Part shown: in pieces, positions 1-8,292 of the stretch | How the letters are laid out: each line of letters starts with the position of its first letter | Position numbering within the stretch: the first letter of the stretch is position 1 | NCBI GenBank assembly: GCA_038229875.1 | Contig: JBBROA010000023.1 | Coordinates: 1 to 39,332, forward strand | Origin: JALYUA01 sp038229875 | GTDB taxonomy: Bacteria; Acidobacteriota; Thermoanaerobaculia; UBA5066; Gp7-AA6 | Direction: 5' to 3' | DNA: 39,332 nucleotides | Notes under the pieces: generated by a model | What the model saw: the letters and a program-made list of their open reading frames with translations, nothing else | Databases searched by the model: none | Told to the model about the DNA's origin: nothing | Program-made: the position numbers and the translations under genes

Positions 1-54
1 CACCAATAGCTCTCGACTCTGTGGGGTCGTCTTTGCTTTGCTATGCAGGTTCAT
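1..54 (-). CDS. IS481-family transposase, N-terminal fragment only (window edge)
   Basis: The first 18 codons of a minus-strand gene begin at the ATG at 54 and run off the left edge. They read MNLHSKAKTTPQSRELLV, matching the usual start of IS481-family DDE transposases (MNxHKNARLTPxSRxxLV), which continues into a helix-turn-helix DNA-binding region. A good ribosome-binding site (GAGGAGG) lies just upstream at about 59-65. The protein would recognise the element ends and catalyse cut or copy insertion. Whether the rest of the gene is intact cannot be judged here. The match is short but highly characteristic and agrees with the IS481-like terminus at 140. Confidence 0.72.
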   Translation of the reverse strand, partial: MNLHSKAKTTPQSRELLV

Positions 55-140
55 CCGGGCCTCCTCGTTGGTTCGCTGCCGGCTTCCACCAACAGCTTCC
101 CACCGCTGCGCCCGGGTGAACAACCTCTTGAGCCTTTACA
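1..140 (-). mobile_element. End of an IS481-type insertion sequence (cut by window edge)
   Basis: Read on the minus strand, the sequence starting at 140 begins TGTAAAGGCTCAAGAGGTTG. This resembles, from memory, the terminal inverted repeat of IS481 (TGTGAAGATTCAATAGGTTG). It is followed within 90 bases by the start of an IS481-like transposase at 54. So 140 is probably the outer tip of the element and the rest lies to the left of the window. The other end and the target duplication cannot be seen. Family assignment rests on the pairing of terminus and transposase N-terminus. Confidence 0.7.
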
Positions 141-581
141 CCAGGAGCCTGTCCTCGTAATCTCCTGCTGCGCGAAGGTGTGTCTCTCGCTGCGAACGGA
201 ATGCTCGGTCTTACTCTCGGCAGGAGACTTTGCAGTCCCCTGGACCCCTGGTGGTTTGTGCGGCGTAGCCGGGCTACGCCTCCGCACCGCCCGGGGGTTC
301 GGGGGACCGTCGGGTCCCCCGCTCAAGGGCAGCCTGCGCTCCCCTTCTCGCTTCGGCCTCACCGCGCTCGCGACGGACATGACTCGGACAGCCTCTTCGC
401 TTTCTGGCGGCGCCCCGCGCGCAGCACGGAAAGATCGCCGCGCCGTATCTGGTTGCCCCGCGTTCGACGAGCGGCCGAGGGCGCCGAGAGTTCGTGCATC
501 GTGAAAGGCGTAAACCCGTTGAACCACCCATTTCCATGGCTCGCTTCTTGCTCTTTTTTCCTCTTTTACTGGGGGTGAAAG
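141..581. other. Intergenic stretch next to the IS end, hairpin-rich, no gene seen
   Basis: I find no convincing coding sequence in these 440 bases; the open frames look like GC-rich shadows. Two tight inverted repeats stand out: CGTAG...CTACG at 264-278 and an 8-bp stem GGGGGACC/GGTCCCCC at 301-320. A weaker CAGGAG/CTCCTG pair lies immediately beside the IS end (about 143-168). The last 50 bases before 582 turn T-rich and presumably carry the promoter and leader of the next gene, but no -35/-10 pair is clear. Confidence 0.5.
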
Positions 582-1040
582 ATGGGATTTTTTGTAGAAG
601 AGAAATCAGGCGGAAAGACGATTGCGTTGCTTTCCGGAATCGGCGTCGGAGCAGCTCTGATGTTCGTGCTCGATCCGGAGCGGGGACGCCGGCGCCGGGC
701 AATGGCCCGCGACAAGGCGGTTTCGCTCGCGAACCGGACCGGTGACATGGTCGCTCGGCGGTCGCGCGATCTCGCGAACCGCGCGAAGGGCGTGGCCGCG
801 GAAGCGCGATCGGTCTTTGAGCGCGAGGACAGCGACGGCGGCGACGGCGGGAAGCAGGATTTCCAGGACCGGGAGATCTCGGGTAGAGCGAACGCCTCCG
901 GGTCGGAAGCCCGCATCGCGGGCGGCGCGGAATCTAAATCCCGCACCGGAAGCGGCGAGGGCGAACCGCGGCCGGAGTCGCGGCAGATGTCCGGAGACCA
1001 GGGCAAAGGCCGCCGCGTCGAGGAAGAGGGCGAGCTCTGA
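582..1040 (+). CDS. YtxH-like small membrane-anchored protein
   Basis: The 152-residue product has one N-terminal hydrophobic segment (about residues 12-30, TIALLSGIGVGAALMFVLD), followed by the motif DPERGRRRRA. This arrangement is typical of YtxH-like and BON-domain-linked envelope proteins in Acidobacteriota and Proteobacteria. The remainder is charged and low in complexity: an amphipathic stretch around residues 45-75 (MVARRSRDLANRAKG), then a Gly/Ser/Glu-rich tail. No BON domain is present, although many relatives carry one after this N-terminus. The ATG at 582 is preceded by GGGGGTGAAAG. Function is unknown; an envelope or stress role is suggested by the general-stress-type gene that follows 67 bases later. 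Confidence 0.6.
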   Translation: MGFFVEEKSGGKTIALLSGIGVGAALMFVLDPERGRRRRAMARDKAVSLANRTGDMVARRSRDLANRAKGVAAEARSVFEREDSDGGDGGKQDFQDREISGRANASGSEARIAGGAESKSRTGSGEGEPRPESRQMSGDQGKGRRVEEEGEL

Positions 1041-1107
1041 GGTAAACCTCGCGACACGAACAGCGGGTTTAGCGCTTGGGCAAAGCCTACGTCACCGGGA
1101 GGAAAGC

Positions 1108-1923
1108 ATGGAATCCATCGTCGGCATTTTCAGGGACGGGCAGACGGCGCAGGCGGCCACGGAATCCCTCCGGGCTTGCGGCATTCCTCCCGACCGGATC
1201 AATCTGCTGACTCCGGGCGATCCCGAGGGTTCGGCGCAGACGCGGGTCTCGACATCCGACACGGAGCAGCCCGGAATGGGGAAAGCCGTCGGCGGCGTCG
1301 TGGGCGGCGTGGCCGGCGCGACCGCCGGGATGGGCCTCGGGGCCGCGGCCGCGAGCCTGCTCATCCCGGGGATCGGGCCGATTGCCGCGGTCGGGCTTGC
1401 CGCGGCCGCACTGTTCGGCGTGGGCGGCGCGTTCGGCGGCGTGGCGGCGGGGGGAGCCCTCGAGAATTCGATGTCGCACGGAGTTCCCAAAGACGAGCTC
1501 TATCTGTACGAAGACGCCCTTCGGAAGGGGCACTCGGTCGTTTTCGCGTTCGCCGAAAACGACGCCGACGCTGCGAAGGTCCGGGAAAGGCTGGCCGCCG
1601 CGGGCGCCGAGACACTCGACGCCGCGGAGAACGACTGGTGGACAGGACTGCGGTCGGCGGAAGCGGCCGATTACGAGCGGGAAGGCGGCCACTTCGATCA
1701 GGACGAACAAATCTACCGGCGCGGGTTTCAGGCGGCACTGCATCCCGAGCGGCGGGGCCGACACTTCGAGGACTCGGGCGCGGATCTCGCCACCGGGCGC
1801 ACGGACGTCGCCGACCATCCGGCGTTTCGCCGCGGCTACGAACGCGGCTCGCTGCACCAACGTGGGCTCTCCCAGAGTCTCGATGAGGCAGACACCGGCG
1901 AGATCCCGCACCGCACGCGGTAG
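1108..1923 (+). CDS. General-stress-type protein with N-terminal YflT/GSP17M-like domain and glycine-zipper membrane segment
   Basis: The 271-residue product starts at the ATG at 1108 behind a strong GGAGGAAAG site. Residues 1-40 (MESIVGIFRDGQTAQAA then LRACGIPPDRINLL) resemble the general stress protein 17M/YflT domain, which senses or modulates stress in the cytoplasm. Residues about 55-125 are a long Gly/Ala-rich hydrophobic region with GxxxG spacing (GGVVGGVAGATAG, GVGGAFGGVAAGG), typical of glycine-zipper membrane segments. A second ferredoxin-like half follows (about 130-180). The C-terminal third is polar with DxxxRRGF-type repeats (YRRGFQAALHP, FRRGYERGS). It probably forms a unit with the YtxH-like gene upstream. 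Exact role unknown; domain call is by eye. Confidence 0.6.
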   Translation: MESIVGIFRDGQTAQAATESLRACGIPPDRINLLTPGDPEGSAQTRVSTSDTEQPGMGKAVGGVVGGVAGATAGMGLGAAAASLLIPGIGPIAAVGLAAAALFGVGGAFGGVAAGGALENSMSHGVPKDELYLYEDALRKGHSVVFAFAENDADAAKVRERLAAAGAETLDAAENDWWTGLRSAEAADYEREGGHFDQDEQIYRRGFQAALHPERRGRHFEDSGADLATGRTDVADHPAFRRGYERGSLHQRGLSQSLDEADTGEIPHRTR

Positions 1924-1975
1924 CTTCTTCCTCCCTGACATATCCTTCTCGCTCTTACTCGAGAGGAGAAGGGCC

Positions 1976-3307
1976 ATGAAGGGTTCCCGCCCCGCGTTTC
2001 CCGCCGCCGCGGCATTTGCCGTGGCGCTGTTTTCTCTCTTCGCCTCTCGAGGCGGCGCTGCCGAGCCTGCCGCGGTGCCACGCCGGGTCGCGATCCGCGC
2101 CGCACGGCTGCTGGACGTGCGTTCCGGGCGTTACGTCGAGCATCCGGTCCTGCTGGTCACCGGAGACAGGATCGAAAGCGTGGGCACCGCCGCGCCCGCC
2201 GGCGTTCCGGTTCTAGACCTGGGCGAGCGGACGCTCTTGCCCGGCCTCATCGACGCGCACACGCACGTCCTGCTCCAGGGGGACGCCACGGCCGCGGAGT
2301 ACAACGTACAGATCCTGCAGGAGTACCCCGCCCACCGCGTCGCGCGGGCGGTGCGCGCGTTGAAGATCGCGCTCGAGCACGGGTTCACGACGATCCGCGA
2401 TCTCGAAACGGAAGGCGCCGGCTACGACGACGTCGCGCTACGCGATGCGGTCAACGAAGGGGTCATCCCCGGGCCCCGGATGAAAGTGGTCGGGCCCGCG
2501 CTCTCGACGACCGGCAGTTACCCCCTCACGCATTTCCGCCCGGACTGGAAATTTCCGACCGGTGTCCAGATCTGCGACGGCGCCGACGGCTGCCGCAAGG
2601 CGGTTCGGGAACAACTCTCGTACGGGACCGACTGGGTCAAGATCTACGCGAACACCGGCGGCCTGGCGTTGACTCCGGACGGCTGGGTGGATTCTCCGCC
2701 GAACTGGACGAAGGAAGAGATCGAGGCCGTGGTTTCCGAGGCTCATGCGCACCGCGTCAAGGTCGCGGCGCACGCGCGCTCGGATACGGGGGTCCGTCTC
2801 GCGGTGGCTGCGGGCGTCGACTCGATCGAGCACGGCGATTCGATCCGGCCGGAAGTCGCGGCGGAAATGGCGCGCAAGGGAATCGCGCTCTCTCCGACGC
2901 TCACGGTCGCGGACTACGTCGCCGGCCCGCGCGCGGCCGAAGGCTGCGCGGTGTGCGCCGCGCTTCCACAGATTCACCGGAAGTCCGTCGAGAACTGCCG
3001 ACGGGCCGGCGTCAAGATCGTCTTCGGGACGGACGCCGGCGGCTTTCCCTGGACCGAAATTTCGCAGGCTCGCGAGTTCGAGCTCGAGGTCGCGATCGGG
3101 ATGACGCCGCTCGAAGCGATCCGCAGCGCGACCACCCTGGCCGCGGACCTCCTCGGCATGTCGGGACAGATCGGCGTGATCGAAAAGGGAGCCTTCGCGG
3201 ACGTGATCGCGGTCACGGGAGATCCGCTGAAGGACGTGTCGGTGCTGTCCCGCGTCGAGTTCGTTATGAAGGGCGGCGAAGTCGCGCGGACGCCGCCGTC
3301 GAGGTAG
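1976..3307 (+). CDS. Exported metal-dependent amidohydrolase (imidazolonepropionase/Xaa-Pro dipeptidase-like)
   Basis: The 443-residue protein has a Sec-type signal peptide (about residues 1-27: hydrophobic AAAAFAVALFSLFA then an Ala-rich cleavage site), so it should act outside the cytoplasm. The amidohydrolase TIM-barrel signature is complete: metal-binding HxH in GLIDAHTHVLL (about residue 97), a probable carboxylated-lysine region at VKIYANTGG, His ligands at VAAHARS and SIEHGD, and the catalytic Asp at FGTDAGG. The C-terminal DVIAVTGDPLKD is the usual strand returning to the beta-sandwich. Subfamily members cleave peptides or related amides; the substrate cannot be read from sequence. 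Start ATG at 1976 follows GAGAGGAG. It lies 8 bases before coaE, so co-transcription is likely. Confidence 0.85.
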   Translation: MKGSRPAFPAAAAFAVALFSLFASRGGAAEPAAVPRRVAIRAARLLDVRSGRYVEHPVLLVTGDRIESVGTAAPAGVPVLDLGERTLLPGLIDAHTHVLLQGDATAAEYNVQILQEYPAHRVARAVRALKIALEHGFTTIRDLETEGAGYDDVALRDAVNEGVIPGPRMKVVGPALSTTGSYPLTHFRPDWKFPTGVQICDGADGCRKAVREQLSYGTDWVKIYANTGGLALTPDGWVDSPPNWTKEEIEAVVSEAHAHRVKVAAHARSDTGVRLAVAAGVDSIEHGDSIRPEVAAEMARKGIALSPTLTVADYVAGPRAAEGCAVCAALPQIHRKSVENCRRAGVKIVFGTDAGGFPWTEISQAREFELEVAIGMTPLEAIRSATTLAADLLGMSGQIGVIEKGAFADVIAVTGDPLKDVSVLSRVEFVMKGGEVARTPPSR

Positions 3308-3315
3308 CGCGGCCA

Positions 3316-3909
3316 ATGCTGCGCGTCGGGCTCACGGGAGGAATCGCTTCCGGGAAATCGACGGTCGCGCGCCTCCTCGCGGAACGGGGGGCCGTCGTCT
3401 TCGACGCGGACGCGATCGTGAGAGATCTGTATGCCGCCGGCGCCGAGGGCGCCCAGGCCGCGAAAGAGCTGTTCGGCGACGCCGTCCTCGATCCGCGAGG
3501 CGAGGTCGACCGCGCCCGGATCGCCGAGCGCGTCTTTACGGATCCGACCGCACGGCATGCTCTCGAGGAGCGGCTCCATCCTCTGGTCGGGCGCGAAATC
3601 GCGCGCCGCTTCGCGAAGGCGGAGGCGGCCGGCGCACCCGTCGCGGTCGCCGAGGCCTCCCAGCTTTTCGAAGCGGGAACCGAATCGCGATATGACCGGG
3701 TTCTCCTCGTCATGGCGCCCGAGGCCGAGCGCTTCCGGCGATGGGAAGAGAAGGGCGGCGACTCCGACGACGCGCGCAGGCGCATGGCCTCGCAGATCTC
3801 GCCGTCTCTGGCCTACGACCGCGCTTCCGACGTCATCGTGAACGACGGCACGCGGGACGTGCTGGCGTCCCGGGTGGACGCGGTCTACCGGGAATGGACG
3901 AAAAAATAG
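3316..3909 (+). CDS. coaE: Dephospho-CoA kinase
   Basis: CoaE phosphorylates the 3'-hydroxyl of dephospho-CoA with ATP, the last step of coenzyme A synthesis in the cytoplasm. The 197-residue product has the P-loop GLTGGIASGKST at residues 5-16, the FDADAIVRDLY acceptor region (about 32-42), the RRFAKAEAAG lid area and a late VIVNDG strand (about 174-179). Length matches the family (about 195-210). The ATG at 3316 is close behind the amidohydrolase stop, with no strong Shine-Dalgarno, which fits translational coupling. Nothing is unusual apart from moderate divergence in the middle. Confidence 0.93.
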   Translation: MLRVGLTGGIASGKSTVARLLAERGAVVFDADAIVRDLYAAGAEGAQAAKELFGDAVLDPRGEVDRARIAERVFTDPTARHALEERLHPLVGREIARRFAKAEAAGAPVAVAEASQLFEAGTESRYDRVLLVMAPEAERFRRWEEKGGDSDDARRRMASQISPSLAYDRASDVIVNDGTRDVLASRVDAVYREWTKK

Positions 3910-4062
3910 CGGAACTCCGTCGGAACCCCGGACCGGACTTTCTTTTCTCCTCCCGCGGAGATAAAAGCATTTTCGGGACCGCTCCTCCGTGCCGCGCCCG
4001 GTCGGCGGCCCTGAGCGACCTGGTCGAGGAGGCGTGGTGAAGAAGGAGACGGAGGGAGTGCA

Positions 4063-5190
4063 GTGAGCGACTGGGTCCCGCTCGCCCGGGCCCTCCGCGG
4101 CGCGAGCGACCGGAACGAGCGCGTCGTCCTCGCGACGCTGGTCGCGACGGAGGGCTCCGCGTACCGGCGCGCCGGGGCGTGGATGCTCGTTTCCGAAGAC
4201 GGCGCGCGGCAGGGTCTCCTCTCCGGAGGGTGCCTCGAGGCCGACGTCGCGGAGAGAGCCGCCGCGGCCATGGCCCGGGGCGAGTCGGAGCTGGCCACCT
4301 ATGCGACGGGAGATTCGGACGACCTCGTCTGGGGCCTTCGCATGGGGTGCCCCGGCGTCGTGCGGATCCTGATCGAACCGCTCGCGGGCGCCGCGCTCGC
4401 GGATGCCGCGGCGTTCTACGAACATGTGCGCGACGTGCCGGAAGAGGCCACTCTCGCGACGGCGCTGCCCCCCGGGCGCGGCCGGCTTCTGGCGACCTCG
4501 TCTGGAGCGCTCGCATCCTCGGAGGGCGGGATCCTCCCCGCGGGCGCGGCGACGGAAGCGCGCAAACGCGCCGCCGGGCGGCCGCCGACCTCCGGTATCG
4601 AGACGATCGACGGCATCGAGATCGCGTTCGCGTCTGTTTCGCCCCGGATCCGGCTCCTGATCTGCGGGGCCGGTGACGACGCCCTTCCGGTTTCGACGCT
4701 CGCGGCGGATCTCGGTTGGGATGTCCTCGTCGCGGACCATCGGCCGGCGGCCGCCCGGCCCGAGCGTTTTCCGAGCGCGCGAGCGATGCTCGTTTCGCGC
4801 GCGGAGGAGATCCTGACGCACCTCCCCGGGGAACACACGCGGACCGCCGCTGTCGTCATGACGCACAACGTGGACCGCGACGTCGAGTGGGCGGCGACGC
4901 TCCTTCCTCTCGATCTCGCGTATCTCGGCTTCCTCGGACCGAAGCGCCGCGGCGATCAGGTACTCGAGACCGCGAGACCGCTCGCGTCCGTTGTGCGCGC
5001 ACGGCGGATCCTGTCCCCCGCCGGTCTCGACATCGGATCGGAGACTCCCCGGGAAATCGCGCTGTCGATCGTGGCCGAGATCTCGGCCGCTCTGTCGGGG
5101 CGCGGCGGCGGACCGCTGGCGGAGCGGCAGGCGCCGATCCACGAGCCCGTTTCCGCTGTCGCCACGCCGGCTCGCCCGCGGCGCCCTTGA
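4063..5190 (+). CDS. XdhC/CoxI-family molybdenum-cofactor maturation protein
   Basis: XdhC-family proteins bind molybdopterin cofactor and help sulfurate it before insertion into xanthine-dehydrogenase or CO-dehydrogenase-type enzymes. The 375-residue product shows the N-terminal XdhC_CoxI domain (ATLVATEGSAYRRAGAWM, then LLSGGCLEADV and MGCPGVVRILIEPL) and the C-terminal Rossmann domain (LLICGAGDDALPV, VLVADHR, VVMTHN, YLGFLGPKRR). The start is GTG at 4063 behind GGAGGGA. Its stop overlaps the next gene, a cofactor nucleotidyltransferase, by 4 bases (TTGA). No molybdoenzyme subunit lies in the window, so its client is elsewhere on the genome. Confidence 0.88.
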   Translation: MSDWVPLARALRGASDRNERVVLATLVATEGSAYRRAGAWMLVSEDGARQGLLSGGCLEADVAERAAAAMARGESELATYATGDSDDLVWGLRMGCPGVVRILIEPLAGAALADAAAFYEHVRDVPEEATLATALPPGRGRLLATSSGALASSEGGILPAGAATEARKRAAGRPPTSGIETIDGIEIAFASVSPRIRLLICGAGDDALPVSTLAADLGWDVLVADHRPAAARPERFPSARAMLVSRAEEILTHLPGEHTRTAAVVMTHNVDRDVEWAATLLPLDLAYLGFLGPKRRGDQVLETARPLASVVRARRILSPAGLDIGSETPREIALSIVAEISAALSGRGGGPLAERQAPIHEPVSAVATPARPRRP

Positions 5191-5780
5191 CGCACGCGCG
5201 GCGGATCGCCGCGTTGATCCTGGCGGCCGGGGGGTCATCGCGCATGGGGCGCTCGAAACAAGCGCTTTCGTGGCGGGGAGTGCCGCTCGCCCGGCGCCTG
5301 GCAGCCGAAGCCATCGCCTCTTCCGTGTCGAACGTCTACGCCGTGGTCGGATGCGAGTCCCGGACGACCCGGCTCCTCTTCGAAGGACTCGAGGTCGATA
5401 TCGTGGAGAACTCCGACTGGGAAGATGGGCTCGGAAGCTCGCTGGCGGCAGGCGTGCGGCATCTCGCGGGGCTCCCCGATCCGCCGGTGGCGGCCGTCAT
5501 CCTGCTCGCCGACCAGCCCCTGGTGACGAGCACTTCCATCGACGCCCTGATCCGCGCGCAACAAACGACCGGGATGCCGCTCGTCGCCTGCCGCCACGGT
5601 GAAGACTTCGGCGCGCCCGCTCTTTTCGCTTCTTCGTTCTTCGGCCGGCTCGCGGCGCTCCGCGGCGACGAAGGCGCGCGAGCCGTCCTTCGCGAGCACG
5701 CCGATCGAGTCACGGCTGTCGATCTCCCCGAGGCGCTGTTCGATGTCGACACGCCGGCCGATTTCGAACGCTTGCCCTGA
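5187..5780 (+). CDS. MobA/MocA-like molybdenum cofactor nucleotidyltransferase
   Basis: The 197-residue protein has the GT-A nucleotidyltransferase signature LILAAGGSSRMGRSKQAL at residues 9-26, with metal-binding and substrate motifs ILLADQPLV (about 108-116) and VDTPADFERL at the C-terminus. Family members (MocA) join CMP to molybdopterin, and MobA adds GMP. The XdhC partner favours a MocA-type cytidylyltransferase for a xanthine dehydrogenase-family enzyme. The start is TTG at 5187, overlapping the xdhC stop as TTGA, implying translational coupling. An ATG start in the same frame at 5244 would delete the nucleotide-binding motif, so TTG is preferred. Confidence 0.85.
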   Translation: MTHARRIAALILAAGGSSRMGRSKQALSWRGVPLARRLAAEAIASSVSNVYAVVGCESRTTRLLFEGLEVDIVENSDWEDGLGSSLAAGVRHLAGLPDPPVAAVILLADQPLVTSTSIDALIRAQQTTGMPLVACRHGEDFGAPALFASSFFGRLAALRGDEGARAVLREHADRVTAVDLPEALFDVDTPADFERLP

Positions 5781-5798
5781 CCGCCCGCGCCGCGGGTC

Positions 5799-7523
5799 TT
5801 ACTTTCGGGCGGCCGGAACGAAGTCGCCGGCGAGCCTCGTAGGCAAAGAAATCGGCAGTTGCCGCCGGAGGATCATCCCCGGGCGCTCGCACGTCGCCCG
5901 GCCTTCCTCGCGCACGATGCGTCCGTTGACGACTACGAGGTCGAAACCGCGCGACACGTGATGTGGATCCTCGAAGCGCGAGAGGTCCTCGACGGTGTCC
6001 GGATCGAAGAGAACGAGGTCCGCCCGGAATCCCTCTTTGACGAGCCCGCGGTCGGCGAAGCGGAAGCGGGCGGCGGGAAGCGACGTCATCTTTCGCACCG
6101 CCTCTTCCAGCGTCACGAGACCGCGTTCCCGGACGAACCGCGCCAGCACGCGCGCGCACGTCCCGTAACTTCTCGGATGCGGGGCCCCCGCGCCCGCGGT
6201 GTTGACCCCTCCGTCGCGCGCGACCATCGTGAGCGGATGCCGGAAGATCCTCTCGACGTCGTCGTCGCTCATCGTGTGGTACACCATCTGAGTCCCGCAG
6301 ACGCTCCCGCGGCCGGACGCGGCGCCCATCCGGCAGAGATCGAGGACCGTCTCGATCTCGCTTTCGAGGACGTCGGGGCGCCCCATTCCCCGGTTGATCG
6401 CGCGAAGGTCCTTTCCTTCGATCTCGGGGCGCCACGGCGCGGACGCTACGACGCCGTAATCGAGATGCTCGCGCCCGAGCTCGTCCCCCAGGCGATGCCG
6501 CATCTCGCTCCCGATCGACGCGCGCTCGGCGGGATTCGCGAGCCGGGGCACGAGCGCGTGTCTCACGGAGCCCTCCGCCTGAAGCACCCGGTCCGGCAGG
6601 AGCACTTCGAGCCCGCTCGACGACGCCGTGTACGGGTATTCGTCGACCGTCACGTCCAGGCCCTCCCGGCGGGCCGCTTCGAGGATCGACAGCATCCGCG
6701 GGCTTGAGCCCCACAGCTTCTTCGCCGTCACCTTGTAGTGCGAGATCTGGAGAGGGATCGCGGCCGCGCGCGCGGTTTCGAGCGCCTCGTCGATCGCGGC
6801 GAACAGCCCGTCGTTCTCGGAACGCATGTGCGTCGCGTAGATCCCGCCGAAGCTCGCCGCCACCCTGGCGAGAGCGGCGACTTCCTCCGGCCGCGCGAAC
6901 GTGCCCGGCGAATAGATGAGGCCGGAGGAGAGACCGACCGCCCCGGCGCTCATGGCGCGGGCAACGAGCGCCTGCATCCGCTGCTGCTCCGCCGCGGTCG
7001 GCGGTCGGTTCGCGTATCCCAGAACCTCCGTGCGAACCGCGTTGTGCCCGACGAAGCTCGCGAGGTTGATTGCGATTCCGTCCCGTTCGAGTCCCGTAAA
7101 CCACGCGTCGAGGTCGAGCTCGGACCCGCCGCAGTTGCCGGTCACGACCGTGGTCACTCCATCGGCGACGAGATTCTCGGCGTCGGGGCGCGCCGGCAGG
7201 TTTCCCTCGACGTGCATGTGGACGTCGATGAAGCCGGGGGCCAGCACGCGGTCCTCCGCGTCGATCGTGCGCACGGCCGCGGCGCCGCCGAGCATCCCGA
7301 CCGCCGCGATGCGGCCGTCGCGAACTCCCACGTCGGCGCGGAACCAGGCGCCGCCGCTCCCGTCGACGATGCGCGCGTGGCGAATCAGGAGGTCGAAGGG
7401 GTCGGGAACCGACGTGGCGGCGAGGACCGCCATGCCGGCGGCGGTGAGGCACGAGGCCACAAGAAACCTGCGCGCTTTCAGACGATGAGCGGCCGTGACG
7501 GAGAGCAAAGACGTGCGGACCAA
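5799..7523 (-). CDS. N-acyl-D-amino-acid deacylase (D-aminoacylase-type amidohydrolase), probably exported
   Basis: D-aminoacylases hydrolyse N-acyl-D-amino acids to D-amino acids and a carboxylate. Motifs run in family order: LIRHARIVDGSG, GFIDVHMHVEGN (HxH metal ligands), TTVVTGNCGGSE, GLIYSPGTF, IYATHMRSEND, QISHYKVT, VDEYPYTASS, then HPRSYGT and the late metal-domain strand RADLVLFDPDT. An Arg-rich stretch and hydrophobic segment (KARRFLVASCLTAAGMAVLA) precede the mature domain, suggesting a signal sequence or lipobox (VASC). The start is uncertain: TTG at 7523 or 7508 keeps the signal; GTG at 7460 or ATG at 7433 would lose it. Frames further upstream consist of heptamer repeats and are not coding. 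Confidence 0.82.
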   Translation of the reverse strand: MVRTSLLSVTAAHRLKARRFLVASCLTAAGMAVLAATSVPDPFDLLIRHARIVDGSGGAWFRADVGVRDGRIAAVGMLGGAAAVRTIDAEDRVLAPGFIDVHMHVEGNLPARPDAENLVADGVTTVVTGNCGGSELDLDAWFTGLERDGIAINLASFVGHNAVRTEVLGYANRPPTAAEQQRMQALVARAMSAGAVGLSSGLIYSPGTFARPEEVAALARVAASFGGIYATHMRSENDGLFAAIDEALETARAAAIPLQISHYKVTAKKLWGSSPRMLSILEAARREGLDVTVDEYPYTASSSGLEVLLPDRVLQAEGSVRHALVPRLANPAERASIGSEMRHRLGDELGREHLDYGVVASAPWRPEIEGKDLRAINRGMGRPDVLESEIETVLDLCRMGAASGRGSVCGTQMVYHTMSDDDVERIFRHPLTMVARDGGVNTAGAGAPHPRSYGTCARVLARFVRERGLVTLEEAVRKMTSLPAARFRFADRGLVKEGFRADLVLFDPDTVEDLSRFEDPHHVSRGFDLVVVNGRIVREEGRATCERPGMILRRQLPISLPTRLAGDFVPAARK

Positions 7524-7569
7524 GGAATCGAGTCTATGAGAGAAGGAGTCGGGGTCTGAACCTCCCCCT

Positions 7570-7620
7570 CGCCGTTCGCCGTTCGCCGTCCGCCGTTCGC
7601 CGTTCGCCCTTCGCCATCCG
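7570..7620. repeat. Tandem heptanucleotide repeat, CGCCGTT type
   Basis: Seven consecutive 7-base units, five of them CGCCGTT or one-base variants, lie in the divergent gap between the D-aminoacylase gene and miaE. Because 7 is not a multiple of 3, the run reads as a repeating peptide in all frames, which inflates spurious open frames here. See the same type of array at 11100, 26536, 29851, 32039, 32164 and 36093. Confidence 0.85.
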
Positions 7621-7689
7621 TGTTCGTCTTCTCCCGCCGCTCCCCACCATTCGCCCCTGCCCTCCCACTCTGCTACCCTCCCCGCCGCC

Positions 7690-8292
7690 ATGCGACTCGC
7701 CGCGACGACCTCCCCGCTCTGGCTCGACGCCGTCCTGCGCGACTTCGACGCTTTCCTTCTCGACCACGCGGCGTGCGAGCGCAAGGCGTCCGGAACCGCG
7801 ATGGCGTTTCTGTCGCACTACCCCGACCGCAGGGACCTCGTGGCCGCCTGCTCCGAGCTCGCCGTCGAGGAGCTCGACCACTTCCGCCAGGTCGTTGGAT
7901 GGGTGCTCCGGCGCGGGCTGACGCTCCCGCCCGACCGCCGGGACGCGTACGTCCGGCGGCTCACGCGGGAGTGCCGCCCCGGCGCGGACCCGTACTTTCT
8001 GGATCGCCTGCTCGTAGCGTCGATCGTCGAAGCGCGCGGATGCGAGCGGCTCGCGCTCGTCGCCTCGGCGCATCCGGAGCCCGCGCTCCGGGACTTCTAC
8101 CGGGAGCTCGCCAGGTCCGAGGCGCGGCACCAGGACCTCTACGCCGACCTCGCGCGTCGGTATTTCCCGGCTGCGGAAGTCGACGCTCGTCTCGCGGAGC
8201 TCGTCGCGATCGAGGCGCGGATCGTTGCGAAGCTTCCCGCGGCGCCCGCCCTTTTTTCGGCGGGCATGCCCGAAGAGGCAGCCGCGTCGTGA
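7690..8292 (+). CDS. miaE: tRNA-(ms2io6A)-hydroxylase
   Basis: MiaE is a diiron oxygenase that hydroxylates the isopentenyl side chain of ms2i6A at position 37 of tRNAs reading U-starting codons. The 200-residue product has the ferritin-like four-helix pattern with iron-ligand carboxylates and histidines: LLDHAACERKASGTAMA (about residues 23-39), AVEELDHFRQV (about 58-68), VEARGCERLAL (about 115-125) and LARSEARHQDLY (about 141-152). Length fits the family. Start ATG at 7690. The next gene starts within its last codons (GTG at 8289), so the two are translationally coupled. No miaA or miaB is visible in the window. Confidence 0.9.
   Translation: MRLAATTSPLWLDAVLRDFDAFLLDHAACERKASGTAMAFLSHYPDRRDLVAACSELAVEELDHFRQVVGWVLRRGLTLPPDRRDAYVRRLTRECRPGADPYFLDRLLVASIVEARGCERLALVASAHPEPALRDFYRELARSEARHQDLYADLARRYFPAAEVDARLAELVAIEARIVAKLPAAPALFSAGMPEEAAAS

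Noticed and set aside
2974..5238. Long minus-strand open frame (over 700 codons) opposite coaE and xdhC
   Set aside because: Arg/Gly/Asp-rich composition is typical of antisense reading in GC-rich DNA; both real genes on the plus strand have clear motifs.
7570..7620. CRISPR array
   Set aside because: Units are 7 bases and contiguous, with no spacers and no cas genes.
7524..7784. N-terminal extension of the D-aminoacylase gene
   Set aside because: The added residues are translated heptamer repeats and unrelated intergenic sequence; the family begins later.
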